A stretch of DNA of 10,222 nucleotides from Pseudomonadota bacterium (GTDB lineage: Bacteria > Pseudomonadota > Gammaproteobacteria > Pseudomonadales > Oleiphilaceae). A model generated the notes under the pieces. That model saw nothing but the letters and a program-made list of their open reading frames with translations. It searched no databases and had not been told where the DNA came from. The stretch spans positions 1 through 10,222 of the forward strand of contig JAEZAA010000076.1 of the NCBI GenBank assembly GCA_023430625.1, in the 5' to 3' direction. This document shows positions 1 through 7,235 of this stretch, in pieces. Each line of letters opens with the position of its first letter. The stretch's first letter is position 1. A program made the translations under genes and the position numbers.

Positions 1-60
1 CCCGAGGAGTAAAGGAACCACGTCATACTGGCAACATCCGCCCGCCGCGAGCGCCGGGGT

Positions 61-91
61 TTGTGCGCCATCCGCCGCCGGCTGGTACAAT
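61..91 (+). promoter_or_regulatory. Candidate sigma70 promoter (extended -10) for the Rdx gene
   Basis: TACAAT at 86-91 (5 of 6 to consensus) is preceded by TGG at 83-85, giving an extended -10 element. A poor -35 (TTGTGC, 61-66) lies at an over-long 19-base spacing, as can be tolerated with an extended -10. Transcription would begin near 98, which favours the ATG at 127 over the TTG at 61 as the start of the next gene. Pattern match only. Confidence 0.35.
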
Positions 92-126
92 GGCGCAACC
101 TCCACGTCAGGAATGATGTCCAGCCA

Positions 127-423
127 ATGCCCGCCGAGTCCGTCACGACCAAACCCCGCGTCTGTATCCGCTACTGCCCGCTCTGCGGCTGGCTGCTGCG
201 CAGTGCCTGGATGGCCCAGGAACTGCTGACGACCTTTCAGGACGAGCTGGGCGAAGTGGCGCTGCAACCGGCCGGCTCCGGCACTTTCGAGATCCTGGTG
301 GATGACCAGCTAGTGTGGTGCCGCAAACGCGACGGCGGCTTTCCCGACGTCAAAACCCTGAAACAGCGCGTCCGCGACCAGGTCTGCCCGGACCGCTCGC
401 TGGGCCATTCCGACCAACCCTGA
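127..423 (+). CDS. SelT/SelW/SelH (Rdx) family CxxC protein
   Basis: A 98-residue protein of the Rdx family, the bacterial relatives of selenoproteins W, T and H: thioredoxin-like, thought to be redox proteins, with no firmly assigned bacterial substrate. The hallmark is a CxxC pair just after the first beta strand (C17 and C20 in RYCPLCGW), in place of the CxxU of the selenoproteins. It is followed by the conserved stretch WMAQELLTTFQDELGEVAL, a GTFEI strand, the GGFPDVKTLKQRVRD helix and a GHSD tail, so it appears full length. I chose the ATG at 127 because family similarity starts soon after it and a candidate promoter lies at 83-91. The frame is open back to a TTG at 61, but that extra sequence looks non-family. 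An AGGA at 109-112 is rather far (14 bases) for a Shine-Dalgarno. The helicase begins 19 bases downstream, so co-transcription is likely. Confidence 0.85.
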   Translation: MPAESVTTKPRVCIRYCPLCGWLLRSAWMAQELLTTFQDELGEVALQPAGSGTFEILVDDQLVWCRKRDGGFPDVKTLKQRVRDQVCPDRSLGHSDQP

Positions 424-442
424 GGCGGCACCGCATTTGCCC

Positions 443-2485
443 ATGGAGCTGACTCCCGAACAGCAGGCCATCATCGAAGCCGAACCCGGCCACTGTGTGA
501 TCACGGCGGTTGCCGGCAGCGGCAAGACCACGACGCTGGCCTGGCGCATCCGGCATCTGCTGGAGCAGGGGATCGACCCGCGCCGCATCCTGATCCTCAT
601 GTTCAACCGGGCGGCGAAAGACGACTTTTCCCGCAAGCTGCAGGATATCTGCGGCACCGGTCGGCCCCTGCCGGAAGTGCGAACCTTCCATGCCATGGGC
701 TATCGCCTGTACCAGCGCTTTATCCAGCAGGGCTATCTGCCGCCGATCAAGTCCAACATCCTCAGCGAGCAGGAGGTTCATTTCCAGCTCTGGCAGCTGA
801 TCCGCCAACTGGTGTCGCCCGAGCAGCAGGACGAGGTGCAGCGGGACAAGAAGGACCACATCGAGATCGCCGCCAGCTTCATCGAACTGGTCAAAAGCTC
901 CCTGCGCGATCCCGAGCAGCTCTTTGCCGAACTCGACTACGGCACGCGCCACCGCTACCTGATCGACCTGTTCGATGCCTTCGAGGACTGGCGCAAGCAC
1001 GAACGCCGCATCAGCTACGCCGACATGCTGTACGAGCCGGTGCAGGCGATCCGCCAGCACCAGGAGCTGCAGGCTCTGGTGGGCAACAAGATGGACATCA
1101 TCCTGGTGGACGAGTACCAGGACACCAACGAAGTGCAGCACGACCTGCTCACCTACGTGGCCGGCACCCGCGCCCAGGTGACGGTGGTGGGCGATCCGGA
1201 CCAGACCATCTATGAGTTTCGCGGCGCTCGCCCGGAATTTCTGCTGCAGCGCTTTCGCCACCAGTTCCCCAACGCCCAGGAGCTGACCCTCACCTACAGC
1301 TTCCGCTATGGCCACCGGGTGGCGCTGCTCGCCAACCACCTGATTACCCACAACCGGGAACGCAACGACGTGTTGTGCCGGGCCCATCCGGACAATCCGG
1401 CTACCAGCATTCAGTTGCTGGAATGCCAGGATGAACCGCAGGCCATCCTCGGTTTCCTACAACAGCAGATCGACGCGGGCGTCCCGCTGCAGGACGTCGC
1501 CGTGCTGGTGCGGGTCTGGAGTCAGGCGGTGAACATCGAGCTGGCCCTGCTGGCCGCCGACATTCCCTACAGCATCGGCCAGAACAAGGGCGCGCTGTTT
1601 ACCCGGGAGTTGGTGGCGTTGCTGGATCTGCTGGCGTTTGCCGACGACCGCTTCGGCGACTATAGCGAGACGGAGCGCACCCTGGCGTTTCAGCGCCTGC
1701 TGCGCTTTCCCCATGTGGGCCTGAAAGAATCACGCCTGCATGAACTGGCGGCCCAACTGGGCGCCCAACCCGATGACTGGAGCCACTGGCTGCTCGATGA
1801 GCTGCCCGACAACCTGGCGCCGCTGCAGAAACGCAAGCTGCGCCAGACCGCCCGCAGCCTGGACCGCCTGCGCGGCCTGCAGGGCGACGCCGCCCGCGCC
1901 ATTACGGCTTACATCGAGGAGTCGGAGCTGTTCAAGAACCTGCGCGACCTGGCGCTGACCCATGACATCGCGGAAGACCGGATCGACCGGGTACGCGGCC
2001 TGCACCATTACCTGAGCACCCTGAAGCTCGATTGCGGCGGCGCCCTGGATCATCTCCAAGGCCTGCGTCAGCGCGCCAGCCAGCCGACCCAGGCCCAGGG
2101 CCTGACCCTGACCACCATCCACCGCAGCAAGGGGCTGGAGTGGCCGGTGGTCATCATCCCAGGGCTGAACGACCGCTACCTGCCCTATCTGGCGAAGGAC
2201 GGCAAGGATGGCGAGGATTCCCAGGCCCAGCTGCAAAGCGAGCGCCGCTTGCTGTACGTGGCCATGACCCGCGCCCGCCAGCAGCTTGCCCTGCTAATGC
2301 CGCCCGCGTCTGCGCGCCTGGGTGAGCCCGAGCCGAGCTGCTTTGTGGCGGAGCTGCACTTTGCCGAATCCGAGCGTCTCGGCCAGCAACTGGAACAAGC
2401 CCAGCCGCCCGCCCCGGATGCGGCCAGCCTGACGCCGGTGGCCGCGCGTTATCTACGGGCGCTTGCCGATGACGTGGCACCCTGA
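443..2485 (+). CDS. UvrD/Rep/PcrA-type SF1 ATP-dependent DNA helicase
   Basis: A 680-residue superfamily 1A helicase, predicted to translocate 3'-5' on single-stranded DNA in the cytoplasm, for repair or replication restart. All motifs are present in order: Q motif (TPEQQAII) at the N-terminus, Walker A AVAGSGKTTT (about 22-31), motif Ia with TFHAMGYRL, motif II DEYQD at 223-227, motif III GDPDQTIYEFRGA from 250, motif IV LTYSFRYG, motif V TTIHRSKGLEW at 557-567, and motif VI YVAMTRAR at 605-612. Length falls between Rep (about 673) and UvrD (about 720), so it seems complete. It diverges enough from UvrD and Rep in the parts between motifs that I do not assign either symbol. Start: ATG 443; a TTG at 437 would add two residues and sits closer to the GAGG at 422-425, so the true start is uncertain. 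It probably shares a transcript with the Rdx gene. Confidence 0.93.
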   Translation: MELTPEQQAIIEAEPGHCVITAVAGSGKTTTLAWRIRHLLEQGIDPRRILILMFNRAAKDDFSRKLQDICGTGRPLPEVRTFHAMGYRLYQRFIQQGYLPPIKSNILSEQEVHFQLWQLIRQLVSPEQQDEVQRDKKDHIEIAASFIELVKSSLRDPEQLFAELDYGTRHRYLIDLFDAFEDWRKHERRISYADMLYEPVQAIRQHQELQALVGNKMDIILVDEYQDTNEVQHDLLTYVAGTRAQVTVVGDPDQTIYEFRGARPEFLLQRFRHQFPNAQELTLTYSFRYGHRVALLANHLITHNRERNDVLCRAHPDNPATSIQLLECQDEPQAILGFLQQQIDAGVPLQDVAVLVRVWSQAVNIELALLAADIPYSIGQNKGALFTRELVALLDLLAFADDRFGDYSETERTLAFQRLLRFPHVGLKESRLHELAAQLGAQPDDWSHWLLDELPDNLAPLQKRKLRQTARSLDRLRGLQGDAARAITAYIEESELFKNLRDLALTHDIAEDRIDRVRGLHHYLSTLKLDCGGALDHLQGLRQRASQPTQAQGLTLTTIHRSKGLEWPVVIIPGLNDRYLPYLAKDGKDGEDSQAQLQSERRLLYVAMTRARQQLALLMPPASARLGEPEPSCFVAELHFAESERLGQQLEQAQPPAPDAASLTPVAARYLRALADDVAP

Positions 2486-2486
2486 T

Positions 2487-2515
2487 TTGTAATCCTGGCG
2501 GTTATCAACTATTAC
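2487..2515 (+). promoter_or_regulatory. Candidate sigma70 promoter upstream of aer
   Basis: TTGTAA (2487-2492, 4 of 6) and TATTAC (2510-2515, 4 of 6) are separated by exactly 17 bases, directly after the helicase stop codon. This leaves a leader of about 95 bases before the receptor gene. I looked for a flagellar sigma28 promoter, common for chemoreceptors, and saw none. Weak pattern match. Confidence 0.3.
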
Positions 2516-2617
2516 TGTTCCTTTCGTTTTTACTGCTCCGATCGTTTTAGCTGATCCTCTCTCAACCCTTGACCCTTTTTGTTTATTTTGTCGTTCAAAC
2601 AGATGGAAGCCGTATAA

Positions 2618-4207
2618 ATGCGCAAGAATCTTCCCGTAACGCAACGGGAAAAGGACTTTCCGGCTCACTACGACCTCATTTCGACCACCACGCCCAAGGG
2701 CGTGATCCAGTACGTCAACGAAGAATTCAGCAACATCGCCGGCTATCGGGCCGACGAAATGTTGGGGCAGGCTCACAACCTCGTGCGCCACCCGGACATG
2801 CCGCCCGCGGCCTTCCAGGTTATGTGGGACCACCTGAAGTGCGGCAAATCCTGGATGGGAGTCGTCAAGAACCGCTGCAAAAACGGCGACCATTACTGGG
2901 TCAACGCCTTTGCCACGCCCATCATGGAGAACGGCCAGGTCACGGAGTGCCAGTCGGTGCGGGTCAAGGCCACGCCGGAGCAAATCAAGCAAGCGGAAGC
3001 CTTGTATACAAAAATCAACCGTGGCACGCGGATTTGGGCACTCTCCCTGCCCGTCCCGCCACTGGCACTACGCCTCTTTGGCTACGGGTTAGTGGCCTTG
3101 GCGCCCTTGGCCCTGTTCCAGTTGAGTCAGGGCTTCTCGCCCAGCCTTCTGGGTGCCTGGCTGGCAACCCTGGGTTTGCTGAGCGCCGGCCTTTGGTTTG
3201 GAACCCGACGACTGCGGGCCCTGGTGGCCCAGAGCAAACAGATTGTGAGTGATCCACTGGCGCAACTGGTATACACCCGCCGGGTGGACGACATCAGCCA
3301 GTTGGAACTGGCACTGCAAATCCGCAGTGCCGAGTCGCGCGCCGTGATCGCGCGCGCCCTGATTGCCAGCCAACCCATTGCCGAGGCCGCCAACCAAGGC
3401 GCGGCGCTGGGCGCCATCAATCTCGAGAAGGTCCATCAGGAGCGGGAGGAAATGGAGCTGGTGGCAACCGCCGTCAACGAAATGTCCGCTTCCGTGCAGG
3501 ACGTGGCCCAGAACATTCATGCCACGGCGGAAGCCTCGCGCCAGGCCCAGGTGTCGGCGGAACAGGGCCGTGCCGTGATCGATCAGTCCATTGACGCCAT
3601 CCAGATGCTGACCGACGAGCTGCAGCAGGTTGCCGGCCAGATCCGGGATCTGCATGCCCGCAGCGGACGCATCGACAGCGTGGTCAGCGTCATCGGCGAG
3701 ATTGCCGCCCAGACCAACCTGCTCGCCCTCAATGCCGCCATCGAGGCGGCGCGGGCCGGCGAACAGGGCCGCGGCTTTGCGGTGGTGGCCGATGAGGTCC
3801 GGGCGCTGGCGCGCCGTACCCAGGAATCCACCTCCGAGATTCGCACCCTGATCCAGGAAATCCAGCAAGGCACCCAGCAGGCCGTGGAGCTGGTCGGCCG
3901 TGGGGAAAGCCTGTCGCAGGGTTGCGTCGAGCAGAGCAACAGCGCCCAGCAGGCGTTTTCGGAGATTGTGCGGCAGATCGTGGCAATCAGCGATCGCGGC
4001 CAGCAGATCGCCTGCGCGGCGGAGCAGCAATCGACCGTGGCCGAAGAGATCAACGGCAAGATTCACGCGCTCTATGAACTGGCCCGGGAGACGGCGCAGA
4101 TCAGCAGCGACACCAAAGACGTCAGCGACCGGGTCAACGAAGGCCTGGACAGCCAGCGCAGGCTGCTCCAGCAATTGCTCCACCACTTCGACCGGACCAC
4201 GTCCTAG
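2618..4207 (+). CDS. aer: Aer-like energy/aerotaxis methyl-accepting receptor
   Basis: A 529-residue chemoreceptor of the Aer type, which senses redox or oxygen state through an FAD-binding PAS domain and signals to CheA/CheW at the inner membrane. The PAS domain (about 15-120) carries the Aer signature: HNLVRHPDMP at 53-62, then VVKNR and KNGDHYWV at 88-95. Two hydrophobic segments (about 149-167 and 176-195) form a membrane hairpin with no large periplasmic loop, as in Aer. A HAMP-like linker follows, then the long coiled-coil signalling domain, whose tip IAAQTNLLALNAAIEAARAG begins at residue 362. Length is close to P. aeruginosa Aer (about 521). The N-terminus is also Pseudomonas-like (VTQRE then LISTT). 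GGAAG at 2605-2609, 8 bases before the ATG, supports the start. The C-terminus ends in DRTTS with no NWETF-type pentapeptide for CheR binding. FAD binding is inferred from family. Confidence 0.92.
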   Translation: MRKNLPVTQREKDFPAHYDLISTTTPKGVIQYVNEEFSNIAGYRADEMLGQAHNLVRHPDMPPAAFQVMWDHLKCGKSWMGVVKNRCKNGDHYWVNAFATPIMENGQVTECQSVRVKATPEQIKQAEALYTKINRGTRIWALSLPVPPLALRLFGYGLVALAPLALFQLSQGFSPSLLGAWLATLGLLSAGLWFGTRRLRALVAQSKQIVSDPLAQLVYTRRVDDISQLELALQIRSAESRAVIARALIASQPIAEAANQGAALGAINLEKVHQEREEMELVATAVNEMSASVQDVAQNIHATAEASRQAQVSAEQGRAVIDQSIDAIQMLTDELQQVAGQIRDLHARSGRIDSVVSVIGEIAAQTNLLALNAAIEAARAGEQGRGFAVVADEVRALARRTQESTSEIRTLIQEIQQGTQQAVELVGRGESLSQGCVEQSNSAQQAFSEIVRQIVAISDRGQQIACAAEQQSTVAEEINGKIHALYELARETAQISSDTKDVSDRVNEGLDSQRRLLQQLLHHFDRTTS

Positions 4208-4227
4208 GTACGGAATAGCACTCGCAC

Positions 4228-4245
4228 GCCGGTCCAACGACCGGC
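4228..4245. terminator. Hairpin in the convergent gap between aer and the ABC exporter gene
   Basis: A perfect 6-bp stem, GCCGGT (4228-4233) and ACCGGC (4240-4245), closes a 6-base loop. It lies 20 bases after the aer stop and directly after the exporter stop on the other strand. There is no T-run on either side, so it is not a canonical Rho-independent terminator, but its position between two converging genes fits a shared weak terminator or 3'-end stabiliser. Confidence 0.4.
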
Positions 4246-4246
4246 A

Positions 4247-6067
4247 CTAATGCTGATGCTCGCCGTAAAGGCGGGCATACAGCCCCTGTCGCTCTAGCAG
4301 CTCCTCGTGTGCCCCCTCTTCCGCCACCCGGCCATCCTCGAACACATAGACCCGGTCCGCCTGTTTCACGGCGCTGAGGCGGTGGGCGATGATGAGCGTG
4401 GTGCGCCCCGCCAGAAAAGTCTCCAGGGCCCGGTGCAGGCGAAATTCGGTCTCCGCGTCCAGCGCCGAGGTTGCCTCGTCCAGCACCACCACCTGGGGAT
4501 CCGCCAGCACCAGGCGGGCGATGGCGAGCCGCTGGCGCTGACCACCGGACAGGCGAATGCCCTGGCGCCCCACCTGGGTATCCAGCCCCTTGGGCAAGGC
4601 CCGCACCACGTCCTCTAGCTGAGCAATGTGCAGGGCGCGCCAGAGTTCTTCATCCTCATGGCTGCGCCCCATGCAGAGGTTGGCGCGAACGCTGTCGTTG
4701 AACAGAGCGGGCTGCTGCAACACCGTGGCCACATGGTCGCGCACCACCTCCATACCAATCTGCTGGATCGGCACGCCGGCGAACAGCACGGTGCCGCGGG
4801 TTGGCGGGTACAGCCCCAGGATCACCTGCACCAGGGTGGACTTGCCGCCCCCGCTGGCCCCCACCAGCGCCACTTTCTCACCGGCGCGAATGTGCAGGCT
4901 GACACCTTTGAGCACTTCGGGGCCGCTGCCGTAGGCGAAATGCACATCCTCCACGGCAATCCCGACGGTGCGCTGGTTGGCGAACGGATTCTGCAGATGA
5001 GGGTAGGCCGGCTCGTTGTGCAGGGCCAGCAGCTGGTTGATCCGGCCCAAGGCGGCGGTGGCCGCGTAATAGCTGTACTGCATGCCGAGCAGTTCCTGCA
5101 CCGGCGTCATCATGAACCAGAGATAGCCGAACACGGCGAACATCTGGCCAATACTCAAATCGGAGAAGATCACCGTCAGCATGGCCGCCGCCCGGAACAC
5201 GTCCACGCCGAACTGAAACAGCATGAAGCTGGAGCGGTTGGCGGTGTCGCTGCGCCACTCGTATTGCAGCGAGTGGTCCCGCACCTGACGGGCCTTGTCC
5301 ACCAGGCGCCCGATGTAGTGCTGCTCACGGTTGCCGGAGCGGATCTGCTGGATGGCGTCCAGGGTCTCGGTCAGGGCGCCCTGGAACATCTCGAACGCCG
5401 CGTTCTCGCGTCCTTTCAGCTCCTTGACCTTCTTGCCCAGGCGGGTGGTGAAGTAAATGACCAGCGGATTGAACAACAGAATCAACAGCGCCAGGGGCCA
5501 GTGCATCCAGAGCAGGATGGCGGCAGTCCCCACGATGGTCAGCAATGCCACCAGAAAGCGGCTGGTGGTGACGCCAATGAACTGATCGAGGGTGGCAAGA
5601 TCGGTGACAAAGCGCGACGCGACTGCGCCGCTGCCCATGACCTCGTATTCCGCCATGGAAATGCGGCGCAGCCGCTGGAGCAGATGGGTGCGGATGCGGA
5701 ATACCACGTCCTTGGACAAGACGGCGAACTGCCGCCCCTGCACCACGTTCAGCAACAGTGCCAGCAGGCGTAGCACCAGGGCCGCCAGCACCGCGAGCCC
5801 CACGTACAGCAGGGGGCCATGCCAGGCGGCCGGGAACAGGGAGTCGATCTGCGGCAGAATCGGCCCGGGCTGGTGCAACAGGACTTCATCCACCAGCAAG
5901 GGCAACAGCAAGGGAACCGGGACGCTGGCGAGTGTCGCCAGCAGGGCAACAATGTGCGCCTTGACCAGGGCCGGCCGGTGGCGCAGGGCCAGGCGGCGAA
6001 TCACTGCCCAGTCGTAATGGTCTACCGCGACGGTCTCTTCATTGGGCGGCGAGACTTCATGCTTCAC
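4247..6067 (-). CDS. Half-size ABC exporter (membrane domain fused to ATPase domain)
   Basis: A 606-residue type IV ABC half-exporter expected to work as a homodimer in the inner membrane. The N-terminal half is a six-helix membrane domain (first helices near 34-58 and 85-107). The C-terminal nucleotide-binding domain holds Walker A GASGGGKST with K409, signature LSGGQRQR from 506, Walker B VVVLDEATSALD with D530 and catalytic E531, and the switch histidine H562 in IIAHRLS. All catalytic residues are intact, so it should be active. The substrate cannot be read from sequence: lipids (MsbA-like), drugs or peptides are all possible; there is no N-terminal peptidase domain and no adjacent secretion genes. 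The start is GTG, since no in-frame ATG lies nearby and a strong Shine-Dalgarno sits 5 bases upstream. The DUF4442 gene ends 18 bases upstream on the same strand, so the two form an operon. Confidence 0.95.
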   Translation of the reverse strand: MKHEVSPPNEETVAVDHYDWAVIRRLALRHRPALVKAHIVALLATLASVPVPLLLPLLVDEVLLHQPGPILPQIDSLFPAAWHGPLLYVGLAVLAALVLRLLALLLNVVQGRQFAVLSKDVVFRIRTHLLQRLRRISMAEYEVMGSGAVASRFVTDLATLDQFIGVTTSRFLVALLTIVGTAAILLWMHWPLALLILLFNPLVIYFTTRLGKKVKELKGRENAAFEMFQGALTETLDAIQQIRSGNREQHYIGRLVDKARQVRDHSLQYEWRSDTANRSSFMLFQFGVDVFRAAAMLTVIFSDLSIGQMFAVFGYLWFMMTPVQELLGMQYSYYAATAALGRINQLLALHNEPAYPHLQNPFANQRTVGIAVEDVHFAYGSGPEVLKGVSLHIRAGEKVALVGASGGGKSTLVQVILGLYPPTRGTVLFAGVPIQQIGMEVVRDHVATVLQQPALFNDSVRANLCMGRSHEDEELWRALHIAQLEDVVRALPKGLDTQVGRQGIRLSGGQRQRLAIARLVLADPQVVVLDEATSALDAETEFRLHRALETFLAGRTTLIIAHRLSAVKQADRVYVFEDGRVAEEGAHEELLERQGLYARLYGEHQH

Positions 6068-6071
6068 CCCA

Positions 6072-6080
6072 TCCTCCCCT
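6072..6080 (-). promoter_or_regulatory. Strong ribosome binding site fixing the GTG start of the ABC exporter
   Basis: Read on the minus strand, AGGGGAGGA lies with its GGAGG core about 5 bases before GTG 6067-6065. It falls in the 18-base gap after the DUF4442 stop. This decides the non-ATG start: the only nearby ATG (6060-6058) is out of frame. Confidence 0.65.
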
Positions 6081-6085
6081 GCGGA

Positions 6086-6589
6086 TCAACGCTTTGGTGT
6101 CCAGGCCCAGATCATTTCAGCGATGATGGGCTCCTTGTTCTCGCTGTCGGTGATGCGCACCCGCACGCTGGTTTCGCCCTTGTCCTGGGTTTGGAGCAGT
6201 TCAATCTGCTCCGGCGTCAATTCCGCCTCGGCGCGCATATCACCTTTGCTGCGCTTGACGAAATCAGCCTTGATGGTCTTGATCACCGGCACCCGTTGAT
6301 CCGGCAGGTTGATACCGATCAGGTAGCCGGTGGCGGACTCGGCCAGCAACAGGTTGGCAATCGCGTGGACCGAGCCAATGTGGTTCTGCACCGCCTTGTG
6401 GTTTTTCAAGGTGATGACGCAGCGGGTCGGCGTCAGTTCTTCCACGGTCTGGCCCACCGTTCCGGTGAGGCGGACGGTGCGCCCAAACAGCAGGGTCAGG
6501 GCACGCGAGCGCACTAGTCCTGGCATCTTGTTGATCGTATCGACGATGATTCTTATCTGGTTGGGCTTGCGTTGGTTGGAATTGCTCAT
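6086..6589 (-). CDS. DUF4442 family protein, hotdog fold (thioesterase-like)
   Basis: A 167-residue cytoplasmic protein that I recognise as DUF4442, a hotdog-fold family related to PaaI-type acyl-CoA thioesterases. The central hotdog helix carries NHIGSVHAIA (from 69), matching the N-H-x-G-S/T-x-H-A pattern of these enzymes, followed by LLAESATGYL. The beta strands with TVEELTPTRCVITL before it and IKADFVKRSKGDMRAEAEL after it fit the rest of the fold, and the protein looks complete. No catalytic activity is established for this family that I can name; hydrolysis or binding of an acyl thioester is inference. The ATG at 6589 has a GAGG 11 bases upstream (6604-6601), a modest Shine-Dalgarno. 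It is the first gene of an operon with the ABC exporter and diverges from acyl-CoA-binding protein, a context that agrees with an acyl-CoA-related role. Confidence 0.85.
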   Translation of the reverse strand: MSNSNQRKPNQIRIIVDTINKMPGLVRSRALTLLFGRTVRLTGTVGQTVEELTPTRCVITLKNHKAVQNHIGSVHAIANLLLAESATGYLIGINLPDQRVPVIKTIKADFVKRSKGDMRAEAELTPEQIELLQTQDKGETSVRVRITDSENKEPIIAEMIWAWTPKR

Positions 6590-6700
6590 GCCGCTGGCAA
6601 CCTCGGGTCAGGCGGGTTTTGGATTTCCCGTTCGCACGCGAGCTGGACTGGCGCAAACGGAACAACTAGAAGCAGATCACTAGGCCGATGCCGGGAAACG

Positions 6701-6708
6701 AGTATAAT
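6701..6708 (+). promoter_or_regulatory. -10 element of the acyl-CoA-binding protein promoter
   Basis: TATAAT at 6703-6708 is a perfect -10 box, 66 bases before the ATG of the next gene. No good -35 is found at 16-18 bases, so activation by a regulator is possible. The same bases read on the minus strand give TATACT (6706-6701), a 5-of-6 match, so the element could serve both directions. The predicted leader contains a small hairpin, GCCCC (6725-6729) with GGGGC (6733-6737) around a 3-base loop. Confidence 0.5.
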
Positions 6709-6774
6709 CGATGCCGTTTCGTCAGCCCCACTGGGGCCTTCAGCTCTCACGCAACCTACAGGAAGCCGAACATT

Positions 6775-7047
6775 ATGAGCGATCTCCAACAACAATTCGA
6801 TGACGCCGTCAATTACATCCAGAACGCGGAAGGTGACTTCAAGCCGTCCAACGAGATGAAGCTGGAATTCTATGCCCTGTTCAAGCAGGCGACCCAGGGC
6901 GATGTCAGCGGCAGCAAGCCGGGCATGCTGGATATCGTTGGCCGGGCCAAGTACGCCTCTTGGGAAAAGCTGAAAGGCATGTCGAAAGACGACGCCATGA
7001 AGACCTACGTGGCCAAACTGGCAGACCTGAAAGCCAAGCACAGCTGA
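6775..7047 (+). CDS. Acyl-CoA-binding protein (ACBP)
   Basis: A 90-residue four-helix ACBP, a cytoplasmic carrier that binds medium- and long-chain acyl-CoA esters, buffering and delivering them. The core YALFKQATQGD and KPGMLDIVGRAKYASWEKL are typical. Residues corresponding to the ligand-binding Y28, K32, K54 and Y73 of the bovine protein are Y33, K37, K59 and Y78 here (offset of five), so binding should be retained. Length matches the family (86-92). The start at 6775 is preceded by AGGAAG (6760-6765) at 9 bases; the frame extends upstream to an ATG at 6688, but that lies before the -10 box and is not family sequence. It is a single-gene unit, followed by a hairpin and diverging from DUF4442. 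ACBP is mostly eukaryotic and is found only in some bacteria. Confidence 0.95.
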   Translation: MSDLQQQFDDAVNYIQNAEGDFKPSNEMKLEFYALFKQATQGDVSGSKPGMLDIVGRAKYASWEKLKGMSKDDAMKTYVAKLADLKAKHS

Positions 7048-7057
7048 CAGTGACAGG

Positions 7058-7078
7058 GGTCCGGCCCCGAGCCGGACC
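7058..7078 (+). terminator. Hairpin downstream of the acyl-CoA-binding protein gene
   Basis: A perfect 8-bp GC-rich stem, GGTCCGGC (7058-7065) and GCCGGACC (7071-7078), has a 5-base loop and starts 10 bases after the ACBP stop. There is no T-run after it, so it may be an inefficient terminator or an mRNA 3' stabiliser. Confidence 0.55.
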
Positions 7079-7166
7079 ACGTCATGCACCACATCGCTCT
7101 GCGACCGCCAAGGACAACCGGTCCACGCGATCAGCCGACCTGTACAAAAATTAATGACCGCTGTTT

Positions 7167-7195
7167 TTGCAAGCCCGTACCCCCTGTACTAGACT
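7167..7195 (+). promoter_or_regulatory. Candidate promoter of the integrase remnant
   Basis: TTGCAA (7167-7172, 4 of 6) and TAGACT (7190-7195, 4 of 6) are exactly 17 bases apart, 40 bases before the integrase ATG. A few bases upstream, CTGTACAAAAA (from 7140) resembles the first half of the LexA box in front of class 1 intI as I recall it, but the second half (ACAG) is absent. No convincing attI core is visible. Confidence 0.3.
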
Positions 7196-7235
7196 CCGGT
7201 CACGATAACAACAAGTAGATGTACAGACCACTGCT

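Noticed and set aside
1..26. Possible start of a leftward gene: ATG at 26-24 on the minus strand with 8 open codons to the edge
   Set aside because: Too short to identify and only a weak ribosome binding site; a plus-strand gene ending at the TAA 10-12 is equally possible.
61..126. N-terminal extension of the Rdx protein from a TTG at 61
   Set aside because: The extra 22 residues do not look like the family and the candidate promoter falls inside them.
350..1387. Long minus-strand frame of 345 codons opposite the helicase
   Set aside because: Antisense to a gene with every helicase motif; its His/Leu/Val/Gln-rich product is typical of the reverse frame of GC-rich coding DNA.
2486..2617. Flagellar sigma28 promoter for aer
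   Set aside because: No TAAA-type -35 with a GCCGATAA-like -10 at the right spacing.
3089..4237. Long minus-strand frame of 382 codons opposite aer
   Set aside because: Antisense shadow of a clear chemoreceptor gene with no motif of its own.
4628..5773. Plus-strand frame of 381 codons opposite the ABC exporter
   Set aside because: Shadow frame rich in His and Gln; the minus-strand gene carries complete ABC motifs.
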